DNA from: a bacterium
GTDB taxonomy: Bacteria > Vulcanimicrobiota > JABDET01
Assembly: GCA_021800275.1 (NCBI GenBank)
Contig: JAJYZB010000008.1
Location: forward strand, 41,187 to 105,186
Length of the DNA stretch: 64,000 nucleotides
Direction: 5' to 3'
Below, one piece after another: positions 38,615 through 46,807 of the stretch. The position numbers were made by a program, and so were the translations under genes. Numbering within the stretch: position 1 is the stretch's first letter; every line of letters starts with the position of its first letter. The notes beneath the pieces were generated by a model. It was not told the DNA's origin and did no database searches. It was given only the letters and a program-made list of their open reading frames with translations.

Positions 38615-39592
38615 ATGAGAATCAAGGATCTCCACATCCTGCCGAAGTTCAGTGATGGGTGGAGTTACCTTTACGTGGAGCATTGCCGGGTGGAACAGGA
38701 GGATCAAGCCATCTCGATCCATGATGCATCTGGTAAGGTGCCAGTTCCGTGCGCCAGTCTTGCTTTGCTGATGCTGGGACCTGGGGTTTCAATCACTCAC
38801 GCAGCAATCTCTGTCTTAGCGGAACATGGTTGTCTTGTGGCATGGTGTGGCGAGGAAGGAATCCGATTCTATGCGCTAGGCTTGGGCGAAACCCGCAGTG
38901 CTACGAACCTCCTCTATCAGGCAAACGCATGGGCGGACAAACAGCTTCATCTGCGGGTCGTACAACGTCTCTACCAGTCTCGATTTAGGGAGAAGCTTGA
39001 TTCGAATTTGACTCTTCAACAAATTCGGGGAATGGAAGGAATTCGTGTTAGAAATGCCTATGCTAAAGCAGCCCAGGAATCCGGAATTCGCTGGTCAGGA
39101 AGAAATTATCGCCAGGACAACTGGGACAGTGCAGACCCGGTAAATAGGGCGTTGTCCGCCGCTAACTCTTGTCTGTATGGGATCTGTCACGCGGCCATAA
39201 TTTCGGCTGGATTTTCACCAGCACTGGGTTTTATCCACACAGGGAAGATGCTCTCATTCGTGTACGACATCGCTGATCTTTATAAAACGGAGATTACTGT
39301 GCCGATTGCATTTCGTGGGGTAGCAGAGGGCTGGGATGAGCTGGAACGGCGTGTGAGGCTGACTTGCCGCGATACGTTTGTGTCTACGAACCTCCTAGAA
39401 AGGATTATTCCAGACATCTGCAAGGTATTGGGTCTCGAAGAGAACAAGGTGTCTCCTGATGATGAACAGATGGACGAGGAACCCGCAGCTCCAGGACCAC
39501 TCTGGGATCCCGAAGTGGGAAAGACTAAGGGTGGTGTGATTCAACCGCAACAGTTGAGATTAGGAGATACAAATGGTAGTATTGATACTTGA
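38615..39592 (+). CDS. cas1: CRISPR integrase Cas1, type I-E
   Basis: Integrates new spacers together with Cas2. The 325-aa protein has LLMLGPGVSITHAAISVLAE, metal-binding Glu in QIRGMEGIRVRNAYAKAA, and the His and Asp of ALGFIHTGKMLSFVYDIADL, so the active site is complete. The C-terminal 60 residues after the catalytic core form an acidic and then Gly/Gln-rich tail. Overlaps the cas2 start by 20 nt. Confidence 0.95.
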   Translation: MRIKDLHILPKFSDGWSYLYVEHCRVEQEDQAISIHDASGKVPVPCASLALLMLGPGVSITHAAISVLAEHGCLVAWCGEEGIRFYALGLGETRSATNLLYQANAWADKQLHLRVVQRLYQSRFREKLDSNLTLQQIRGMEGIRVRNAYAKAAQESGIRWSGRNYRQDNWDSADPVNRALSAANSCLYGICHAAIISAGFSPALGFIHTGKMLSFVYDIADLYKTEITVPIAFRGVAEGWDELERRVRLTCRDTFVSTNLLERIIPDICKVLGLEENKVSPDDEQMDEEPAAPGPLWDPEVGKTKGGVIQPQQLRLGDTNGSIDT

Positions 39593-39845
39593 GCGGGTAC
39601 CCGTTGGATTACGGGGAGAACTGACCCGGTGGTTTCTGGAACCTAAAAGCGGTGTGTTTGTCGGAAGGGTTTCGGCACTGGTGCGAGATCGGCTTTGGGA
39701 GAAAGCGTGTGGTGAGGCGAAGGAAGGTGGCTGTGTAATGATTTACAGAAGCAATAATGAACAGGGATTTCAGATCAGGACATGGGGAAAGACCTCACGA
39801 AAAATAGAGAACTTCGAAGGTCTTCTTTTGGTCCGAACTCCATAA
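39573..39845 (+). CDS. cas2: CRISPR adaptation protein Cas2, type I-E
   Basis: A 90-aa ferredoxin-fold protein of the CasB-type I-E variant: ILERVPVGLRGELTRWFLE, VGRVSALVRDRLWEKAC and GFQIRTWGKTSRKIENFEG. Forms the Cas1-Cas2 complex for spacer integration. Ends only 19 nt before the first repeat of the array. Confidence 0.93.
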   Translation: MVVLILERVPVGLRGELTRWFLEPKSGVFVGRVSALVRDRLWEKACGEAKEGGCVMIYRSNNEQGFQIRTWGKTSRKIENFEGLLLVRTP

Positions 39846-39864
39846 ATTTGCTCAATTTTTCAGT
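39846..39864 (+). promoter_or_regulatory. CRISPR leader, only 19 nt of noncoding sequence
   Basis: Between the cas2 stop and repeat 1 there are 19 AT-rich nt. A usual I-E leader is tens to over 100 nt with an IHF site. If a leader promoter and integration signals exist they must lie inside the cas2 coding sequence. Confidence 0.55.
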
Positions 39865-41724
39865 ATTGTCCCCACGCATGTGGGGGTGAACCGAAAACAA
39901 GGAATCTTTAAAGGAGGTAAAACCAATTGTCCCCACGCATGTGGGGGTGAACCGCAGCGCGAGAAATCGGAATGAAACATTGGCATATTGTCCCCACGCA
40001 TGTGGGGGTGAACCGCCACGCTTGTCAGGCATATTTTCATCGGGACAATTGTCCCCACGCATGTGGGGGTGAACCGGAACTGTAAATGTTTTAGGTGATA
40101 CCTATTCTATTGTCCCCACGCATGTGGGGGTGAACCGATACCAACGCTTACAAAGCTTACGCAGAGGGCATTGTCCCCACGCATGTGGGGGTGAACCGAA
40201 TGTTTTGATTTTTTAATCTCTCAGCAGAAAATTGTCCCCACGCATGTGGGGGTGAACCGTTTTTTCGTTACGGAAAATTTTTTATTATCTAATTGTCCCC
40301 ACGCATGTGGGGGTGAACCGCACCACGGCGCGATTAAATTCCTGCTGCATAAATTGTTCCCACGCATGTGGGGGTGAACCGATATCATGCAGGCAGTGAA
40401 TACCGCAGTTGGCATTGTCCCCACGCATGTGGGGGTGAACCGGCTGCAGAATCAACGGAGAACGGGTTGTGTTTATTGTCCCCACGCATGTGGGGGTGAA
40501 CCGGATACATGGATCCACTGGAGCATGACATGAGCATTGTCCCCACGCATGTGGGGGTGAACCGACCGCGTGATGATGACCGCGACAACAGCAATTATTG
40601 TCCCCACGCATGTGGGGGTGAACCGCTAAAAACGATCCTGCATTCTTCGAAAAAAGAATTGTCCCCACGCATGTGGGGGTGAACCGCCTCCGATGTTTTC
40701 CGCTATTATCAGCGGATCATTGTCCCCACGCATGTGGGGGTGAACCGGAATCAGAAAAATAATGTCGAAGTATGGACAAATTGTCCCCACGCATGTGGGG
40801 GTGAACCGGAGGTGAACAATAGATGAACTGCATATTCTGCATTGTCCCCACGCATGTGGGGGTGAACCGAATATATTTATCAGTTTGGATAAGTCTAAGG
40901 AATTGTCCCCACGCATGTGGGGGTGAACCGGAACACGTCCACGACCAGCGCGAATCAGACCTATTGTCCCCACGCATGTGGGGGTGAACCGACGGAACAG
41001 CTTCAGGAGATTCAACAACTCCGATTGTCCCCACGCATGTGGGGGTGAACCGCTTCAAGCGTTTTCCAGAACCAGAACCTTGCTCATTGTCCCCACGCAT
41101 GTGGGGGTGAACCGTTCCCCAACCAGGTGGATCGGCTTCATATACAATTGTCCCCACGCATGTGGGGGTGAACCGAATGAAAATAAAATATGTTCGCAGA
41201 TTCTGTGATTGTCCCCACGCATGTGGGGGTGAACCGACCTGGAAGGCGGTGGAAACAAAGCGCTGAAGATTGTCCCCACGCATGTGGGGGTGAACCGACG
41301 CTGTCTGCTTTCGCCATAGGGGTTGTTCCATTGTCCCCACGCATGTGGGGGTGAACCGGAGGCACAACGGTTTCTGTTTCCAGTGGAAACATTGTCCCCA
41401 CGCATGTGGGGGTGAACCGGAGGCACAACGGTTTCTGTTTCCAGTGGAAACATTGTCCCCACGCATGTGGGGGTGAACCGCTTGGATCTGTAGAGAATCT
41501 GTTCCTGTTCCTATTGTCCCCACGCATGTGGGGGTGAACCGAACTGTTAGCCGACAGAAGCAGAACTTTTAAGATTGTCCCCACGCATGTGGGGGTGAAC
41601 CGGCTGGAAATCACAAAACACCAGAAAGAAAAAAATTGTCCCCACGCATGTGGGGGTGAACCGAGGCAAAACAAACTTTTACGAGAGCAAGATCAATTGT
41701 CCCCACGCATGTGGGGGTGAACCG
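39865..41724 (+). CRISPR. CRISPR array, 31 repeats of 29 nt, 30 spacers
   Basis: Repeats begin ATTGTCCCCACGCATG and end TGGGGGTGAACCG (29 nt; stem CCCCAC/GTGGGG around GCAT), in the orientation expected for a leader at the cas2 side. The period is 61 nt, so spacers are 32 nt, except one of 33 nt (41053-41085). All repeats read identically except number 9 (40353), which has T for C after ATTGT. Spacers 25 and 26 (41359-41390, 41420-41451) are identical. The last repeat is perfect rather than degenerate; 10 nt after it an IS21-family end begins. Only 19 nt separate the array from the cas2 stop. Confidence 0.98.
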
Positions 41725-41734
41725 AGGCTGAATA

Positions 41735-42066
41735 TGTGTAAACGATCATCGAGAATTGATCCTTTAATTGCAGAGAAAATTGATCCACCTCTTTTTTCAT
41801 CTTTCCTTTTTTTATTTCATAGATGAAAAGAGAAAAGAGTTTTTTCTTTCAGCACGGTTTCTGCTGTTTTTCTTGGGAGAGGTCATCCCACTCTTAAAAC
41901 CTCTTTCCTGTGGCTTCCTAAAGACTTTTGTTTTCTTCGCTGTCCCTGTCACGCTCCGTCATTTCCTCTTCCCTTTTTTTCTTTAATTGGCTTTTCAGCC
42001 GATAACTTTCCCCACTGATGAAAAACAGATGGGCATGATGCACCAGTCAATCCACAGCGGCAGTCA
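41735..42066 (-). mobile_element. IS21-family remnant (terminal repeat plus istB tail)
   Basis: The left limit TGTGTAAACGATCATCGAG begins with the TGT of IS21 ends and carries two subterminal AATTGATCC repeats (41754, 41778), 24 nt apart, as in the family's multiple end repeats. Inward, the minus strand at 41918-42066 reads LVHHAHLFFISGESYRLKSQ and then a Lys/Glu-rich tail, the IstB C-terminus; one TGA interrupts the codon before LVHH. The rest of istB, istA and the other end are missing. The element sits 10 nt inside what would be the next spacer. From 42067 to 42214 only short protein-like fragments with no start are seen. Confidence 0.7.
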
Positions 42067-42214
42067 TCAATTATAATCCCCGGCAGCCATGGTGCGGAAT
42101 ATGCAAAAATCCCCTCAGGGAGTGTTTGAGAAGCAGCAATTGACCTGATGAATAAGGGATTGAAACTCGGCGGAAGAAAAAGGGAATCTCCACTTTTACT
42201 TAGAATTCTTTTTC

Positions 42215-42388
42215 ATGGCAACAAAAGCTGAACTTCTAAAAAAGATCTCTCAAAATCTCACTAAAAAAAGATTGGAAGAAATTTGGGAGGACATCCAAGA
42301 TGCGCAGTTAGTTGATGAAGCCATGAAAGAAAAACATAAGTCTTTGCCAATTGCTAATTTGGACAGGAAGTATAAGCTTTTGAAGTGA
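42215..42388 (+). CDS. RelB-like antitoxin, 57 aa
   Basis: Short ORF starting at ATG 42215: MATKAELLKKISQNLTKKRL, then EEIWEDIQDAQLVDEAMKEK. Highly charged and helical, the type of small antitoxin paired with RelE. Its TGA stop overlaps a GTG that would begin the toxin gene (GTGA). Confidence 0.55.
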   Translation: MATKAELLKKISQNLTKKRLEEIWEDIQDAQLVDEAMKEKHKSLPIANLDRKYKLLK

Positions 42389-42638
42389 TAAAATTGAATA
42401 TCTACCGTCGTTTGAAAAAGGTTTTGAAAAGCTTCCAAAATTTGAGCAAAACCGAATTCGAAATGAATATGTTCGCTTATCTCTCAATCCATTTCCGCGC
42501 AACTCAAAAAAATTAGTCAAAGAAAAAGACATTTATCGTTTGAGAGTTGGCAATTATCGAATTCTTTACTTTTTTGACAAAGAGAGGAAAACGATTTATT
42601 TGACTCATGTTGCTCATCGAAAGGATGTTTATCGTTAA
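42385..42638 (+). pseudogene. RelE-family toxin with frameshift near its start
   Basis: From about 42393 one frame reads IEYLPSFEKGFEKLPK, then DIYRLRVGNYRILYFF and TIYLTHVAHRKDVYR, a full RelE core. The natural start would be the GTG overlapping the antitoxin stop, but an A-run of four (42390-42393) puts it in the wrong frame; one more A would give a V/M-I-K-I-E-Y start. The gene is therefore probably dead, or uses a rare start. Confidence 0.65.
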
Positions 42639-42880
42639 TCATCTTGGCGCAGCTGTTTAAGTTTTTTATTTTAGTCAGGATTGAAACAAGCCCATGAATA
42701 AAATTTGTTTCTTCGCGAACTTAAAACAGCAATTGACCTAAGTCTGAAGATTAAAAATATTCAGCAAGACGATTCCAGATTCCCATAGAGGATCCCCATA
42801 ACTTTCACTTTTTTAAAGAAAAGTTCTGACTGCTGATATCGCGGCAAACATTTAAAAAATCTGTAAGCCAGCTTACACAT
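42639..42880. other. Gap between broken toxin and MerA-like gene
   Basis: Nothing supported. CAGCAATTGACCT at 42727-42739 is a direct repeat of 42134-42146, so the RelBE pair is flanked by 13-nt copies. A short frame LRELKTAIDLSLKIKNI spans the right copy. Confidence 0.4.
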
Positions 42881-44329
42881 TTACACGCAGCAGGACAGTT
42901 TTGAAATATCCGTGAGAAAGGAAAGAGCAGCGGTTTTTAAGGCTTCAGATGATGTGGGGAAAACAAAAAGCAGGTCTGTTAATTCCTCTACTGTCATCTT
43001 TTTCTGGATTGCTAAGGCTGCTGCTGCAATGAATTCAGGGGAAGAGAGAGCCAGAACATGAACTCCTAAAATTTCATGAGTTTTTCGATGGATCACCATT
43101 TTAATTTTTCCACCGCTTTTTCTGAGAATTTGAGCTTTAGGGATTTTGTCAAAAGAAAGGGTTCTGCAGGAGCAGGGGTATCCTTTCTGGGCAGCTTGTT
43201 CATCTGTTAATCCAACCCAGGAAAAAGGGGGGTCAGTAAAAATCGTGGAGGGGACAGACTGATAGTTAATCGTTTTCTCCGTTCCTGTCAGAGCATTTAA
43301 AGCAGCCAGTGTTCCCTCTTTTCCTGCTGTTGTTTCCAGTCTTACAGGGAGATTTGTGACATCCCCTGCAGCAAAAATATGAGGGACTGATGTTTCAAGA
43401 GTGGGCTGAGTAATAACCGCTCCATTCGGCTCGATTTTAACCCCCACTTTTTCTAACTGCAGATCACGGGTATTCGGTTTTTTTCCTGTGGCTAGTAAAA
43501 TTTCAGAACAGAGAAGCTCTTTTCTTTTCCCCTCAGTTTCTAAAATCAATTTTTTATTTCCACGGACTTTTGCTGCTTCTGTGATCTGGGTTTTGTGAAG
43601 AAGTTCAATCCCTTCATTTTCAAAGATCCTCTCGAGTTCTAAAGCTAATTCAGGTTCCAGATTCGGAAGAATCCTTTCTCTGCGAGAAATAATCGTTACT
43701 TTTGTTCCTAATCTGGAAAACATTTGAGCGAATTCCAGCCCCACTGGACCTGCTCCTAAAATCACAAGGCTTTCAGGCTGCTGGAATAATTTTAAAGCTT
43801 CAATATGGGTTAAATAACCAGATTCTAAAAGCCCAGGAATAGGAGGGACTGATGTTTTTGAGCCCGTGGCAATGAGAAACTTTTCTCCTTGAATCACCTC
43901 TCCCTTGACTTCTATTTCATGGGAGGACACGAATTTTGCTTTCCCTTCAAAAAAGGTAACAAAATTCAATTCGTTAAGAACTTTCTCATATTTTTCTTGG
44001 CGAGCTTTTGAAACAATCTCTAATTCTTCCTGAATCAAATCTTGAAAAGAAATCTTGTTCCCATGAATAGAGGGATCCAGGGTAGGAAGCCCTTTTATCC
44101 CATGATGGCTGAAGAGATGGAGAATTTCTCCCGGATAAAGCATGGCTTTGGAAGGAACACACCCCACATTTACACAGGTTCCTCCTAAAGGAAGTCCCTC
44201 ATTGATTAAAGCCGTTTTAACTTTTAATTCATTGGCTTTAATGGCTGCTCCAAAAGCAGCAGCTCCTCCGCCGAGGATCACAAAATCAAAGATCGGCTTG
44301 GTTCCCATGATAGGAAACTTTTCTTTCAT
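42881..44329 (-). CDS. Mercuric reductase-like flavoprotein (MerA type)
   Basis: A 482-aa pyridine nucleotide-disulfide oxidoreductase. N-terminal FAD motif VILGGGAAAFGAAIKA, active-site GGTCVNVGCVPSKAMLYP (redox CxxxxC), second dinucleotide motif VILGAGPVGLEFAQMF, ATG...GD region IFAAGDVTNLPVR, and C-terminal dimer domain. The end LSCCV is a vicinal Cys pair, as in MerA (Hg2+ delivery), not in lipoamide dehydrogenase. There is no N-terminal HMA domain. It starts 53 nt after the dinB stop, on the same strand as lexA-orf84-dinB, and a MerR fragment lies at 47367. Confidence 0.85.
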   Translation of the reverse strand: MKEKFPIMGTKPIFDFVILGGGAAAFGAAIKANELKVKTALINEGLPLGGTCVNVGCVPSKAMLYPGEILHLFSHHGIKGLPTLDPSIHGNKISFQDLIQEELEIVSKARQEKYEKVLNELNFVTFFEGKAKFVSSHEIEVKGEVIQGEKFLIATGSKTSVPPIPGLLESGYLTHIEALKLFQQPESLVILGAGPVGLEFAQMFSRLGTKVTIISRRERILPNLEPELALELERIFENEGIELLHKTQITEAAKVRGNKKLILETEGKRKELLCSEILLATGKKPNTRDLQLEKVGVKIEPNGAVITQPTLETSVPHIFAAGDVTNLPVRLETTAGKEGTLAALNALTGTEKTINYQSVPSTIFTDPPFSWVGLTDEQAAQKGYPCSCRTLSFDKIPKAQILRKSGGKIKMVIHRKTHEILGVHVLALSSPEFIAAAALAIQKKMTVEELTDLLFVFPTSSEALKTAALSFLTDISKLSCCV

Positions 44330-44381
44330 CTTTTCTTTCTCCTTTCCCTCGGCATTTTTTCTTCTACTCCCAGTATAAACC

Positions 44382-45713
44382 TTAGAGCAGGTCTAATGTC
44401 AAGCTGCTTTTATCTTCCAGATACCCCCCCACATGAATTTTTAAATTGGCATCCATGATTTTCCCTCTCATAACGGTAAATTCACCAAAACGGTTGTTAA
44501 TTTTATCAAGAGCCTGAATCAATCTTTCTTTTTGAGCTTCTGATTCTAGAAGAGAAAGTTGATCATGATTTCTTCTAAAATTAGAACATTGAATTCCCAC
44601 CATTCTTACAGCTTCAGGGAATATCCAGGTGTCCAAAATTCGACAAACCTCCTGATAAATTACATATCCGTCATTCGTGTAAAAAGGAAGGGTATGCTGC
44701 TGTGAAAGAGAAGTAAAATCATTTTTTCTTAAAAAAAGATGAACTGTTTTCGCTTTATAACCATACGCTCTCAGCTTTCTTCCAATCTTTTCAGATAATT
44801 TTAAAAGGATGGGTTCCAGTTTCTCGCGATCATGAATATCTTCTGGGAGAGTGTAATGGTGTCCCATGCTTTTATATGAATTATCAAGCCAGTAAGGAAT
44901 AACAGGTGAAGGATCTTCTCCATGGGAGAGGTTATAGAGAAAAATACCGTAAACTCCGAACCTTTTTTTTAATCGTTCCACCGGTGTTCTTGCAAGCCCT
45001 TCGATTGTTGAAATTCCCATATTGAGAAGATTTTCTTCTGTTCGAGAACCGATTCCGCATAAATCTGTGAGTTTACTGGATTTTAAAGCTTCAGAAGTCG
45101 AGATCAGCTTTCCTTTTGTCGTTCCCAGTTCTTCTGCAAACCAGATTAAATCTTCTTTAGAGACTTCTCGCTTAATCCAGACCAGCCCATCAGGTTTCAT
45201 TTTTGAAGAAGCCAGTTTTGCCATTCTTTTGTTGTAAGAAATGCCAATAGAGCAGGTAAAAAGAGAACCAATTTCTTCTCGAATTCGCTTTTTAATTTCT
45301 TTAGCAATATGGATAAACGATCCCAAAAGATGCTGGGTTCCTGTCAGATCAAGGAAAGCTTCATCAATTGAAAATGGCTCTATATCCGGTGTATAATCTT
45401 GAAAAATTTTAAGGAATTTTTTAGTGGTGTCAAAATATTTGTCTGGATCGCCAGTCACCATTCTAAGCTCAGGGCAGAGCTGTTTAGCTTCCCCTACACT
45501 CATTCCATTTTTTACCCCATACCTTTTAGCTTCATAAGAAGCTGCAGTCACAACCGTTCGACTTAAATTGCTCCCTCCAACTCCAATCGGTTTTCCACGC
45601 AGAGCAGGATTGCTCATCTGCTCACAAGTTGCAAAATAACTGTTCATGTCAGCAAGAAAAATAATTCTTTCTGAGCTTTTCTGCTGGAAGCCCTCTTTTA
45701 GAGCTGCTGGCAT
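44382..45713 (-). CDS. dinB: Y-family DNA polymerase (DinB/Pol IV-like)
   Basis: Translesion polymerase. The 443-aa product has ILLADMNSYF-like IIFLADMNSYFATCEQ (catalytic Asp), AASYEAKRYGVKNGMS, EPFSIDEAFLDLTG (second acidic pair), GISYNKRMAKLASSKMKPDG and the HhH segment LTDLCGIGSRTEENLL. Third gene of lexA-orf84-dinB; 20 nt after the 84-aa gene. The SOS operator sits upstream of lexA, so this polymerase is likely damage-inducible. Confidence 0.92.
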   Translation of the reverse strand: MPAALKEGFQQKSSERIIFLADMNSYFATCEQMSNPALRGKPIGVGGSNLSRTVVTAASYEAKRYGVKNGMSVGEAKQLCPELRMVTGDPDKYFDTTKKFLKIFQDYTPDIEPFSIDEAFLDLTGTQHLLGSFIHIAKEIKKRIREEIGSLFTCSIGISYNKRMAKLASSKMKPDGLVWIKREVSKEDLIWFAEELGTTKGKLISTSEALKSSKLTDLCGIGSRTEENLLNMGISTIEGLARTPVERLKKRFGVYGIFLYNLSHGEDPSPVIPYWLDNSYKSMGHHYTLPEDIHDREKLEPILLKLSEKIGRKLRAYGYKAKTVHLFLRKNDFTSLSQQHTLPFYTNDGYVIYQEVCRILDTWIFPEAVRMVGIQCSNFRRNHDQLSLLESEAQKERLIQALDKINNRFGEFTVMRGKIMDANLKIHVGGYLEDKSSLTLDLL

Positions 45714-45733
45714 TTGAGGTCACCTCATGATTC

Positions 45734-45988
45734 CTAAGGGTTCACCTCGACTTCTTCAAGGGTCCAAATTTTAGTAATGTTATTAAAAGAAAGTTTGCGA
45801 TAAGAAGAAAACAGGTCGCTGCAGTGAAAAAAATGAAGGACAGCTTCCCCTTCCCGAGATTGGTGAACCTGATTAATTTTAGTAATGTCATAAACCCTCC
45901 CCTGCCGCCAAAATTTTCGGGGAATCATTTTTCCCTTTTGAGAAAAAAAAGCCAGTAAATCTACAGGTTCGTCAATTTGCTCGATCAT
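45734..45988 (-). CDS. 84-aa protein of the lexA-dinB cassette
   Basis: Small protein, no named family assigned; it resembles the DUF6504-like beta-barrel proteins seen beside Y-family polymerases: DEPVDLLAFFSQKGKMIPRK, FWRQGRVYDITKINQVHQ, LHFFHCSDLFSSYRK and IWTLEEVEVNP. A single folded beta-domain with aromatic clusters, possibly a polymerase accessory or DNA-binding SH3-like fold. Its position between lexA and dinB (11-nt and 20-nt gaps) ties it to the SOS response. Confidence 0.6.
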   Translation of the reverse strand: MIEQIDEPVDLLAFFSQKGKMIPRKFWRQGRVYDITKINQVHQSREGEAVLHFFHCSDLFSSYRKLSFNNITKIWTLEEVEVNP

Positions 45989-45999
45989 GGTTATCCATT

Positions 46000-46605
46000 T
46001 TAAAATTTTCGAAGAAGCCCTGTAACTTTTCCAATCAATCGAAAATTTTCAGAGATTGGAAGATCAGGATAAGCTGGATTCAGGGGATGAAGAAAATATT
46101 TCCCTTTTTTTTGGATGAACTGCTTAACAGTGGCTTCTCCTTCTACCATAGCTGCCACTAAATCACTGAATGAAGCAGTTTCCTGGGGGTGAATCACAAC
46201 GAAATCCTTATCATGCAGTTCAGGTTCCATACTGTCCCCTTTGACTTTTAAAAGGAAAGCTTTAGGATTATCACAAGCTAAGAAAGAAGGGACAGAAATC
46301 TTTTCTTCATTGGTTTCAATGGCTTCTTCTGGGATTCCCGCCACAATTCTTCCCGCAATAGGGAGAGGAATAACGTCTTGAAAAGGGGATGGGAAATGTC
46401 GAAGTTTAATGGCTCTAGATTTTCCCGAATCCACTTCTAAAAGCCCCTTTTCTTTAAAAATGTCAATCATCCGTTTAATGGCTGTTGGATTAACAATTCC
46501 AAGCTTCTGCGCTAAATCTCGCATCGTTGGTGGATAGCCATTCTCCTCAATAAATTCCCGCAGAGCTTGAAAAACTTCAACCTGTCTTTGTGAAAGAGAT
46601 TCCAT
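46000..46605 (-). CDS. lexA: SOS repressor LexA
   Basis: Represses SOS genes and self-cleaves when RecA is active. The 201-aa protein has an N-terminal winged helix (SQRQVEVFQALREFIEENGY and PTMRDLAQKLGI), cleavage site AG in IAGRIVAGIPEEA, nucleophile Ser in KVKGDSMEPELHDKD, and catalytic Lys in MVEGEATVKQF. The HTH recognition helix NPTAIKRMIDIFKEKG is not the E. coli type, which fits the different operator sequence. GGAGG lies before the ATG, downstream of two operators. Confidence 0.95.
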   Translation of the reverse strand: MESLSQRQVEVFQALREFIEENGYPPTMRDLAQKLGIVNPTAIKRMIDIFKEKGLLEVDSGKSRAIKLRHFPSPFQDVIPLPIAGRIVAGIPEEAIETNEEKISVPSFLACDNPKAFLLKVKGDSMEPELHDKDFVVIHPQETASFSDLVAAMVEGEATVKQFIQKKGKYFLHPLNPAYPDLPISENFRLIGKVTGLLRKF

Positions 46606-46621
46606 GCTTTACCCTCCAATT

Positions 46622-46665
46622 GATACTTTTGTATCTATTATAATACAAATGTATCAATTTGTCAA
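46622..46665 (-). promoter_or_regulatory. lexA promoter with two GATAC-N4-GTATC SOS boxes
   Basis: On the minus strand TTGACA (46665-46660), 17-nt spacer, TATAAT (46642-46637). Two palindromes overlap it: GATAC-ATTT-GTATT (46655-46642) inside the spacer and GATAC-TTTT-GTATC (46622-46635) just after the -10. Their centres are 20 nt apart (two helical turns). The site and spacing strongly suggest LexA autorepression with a non-canonical operator. Confidence 0.8.
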
Positions 46666-46807
46666 TCCCTTCTGGCTGAAGAAAGATTGAAAAAATTAAA
46701 AGAAAAAAAACATTTACAATTCCTGCTGATAAAGTTTATCAGGAATTAGATATTTAATGTTCAAAATTATTTAGATTAAAAGTGGTGAAAGGATCAGCTT
46801 GTTTCCT

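Noticed and set aside
40221..41674. Minus-strand frames running through the CRISPR array (repeating PHMRGDN, CVGT)
   Set aside because: They are translations of the repeats; the frame is open only because the 29-nt repeat has no stop on that strand.
39894..41695. Spacers matching other parts of this window (self-targeting)
   Set aside because: None noticed by eye; not an exhaustive search, so nothing is claimed.
42151..42690. Two GATTGAAAC fragments resembling 3' ends of other CRISPR repeats
   Set aside because: Single copies 520 nt apart with no further repeat match.
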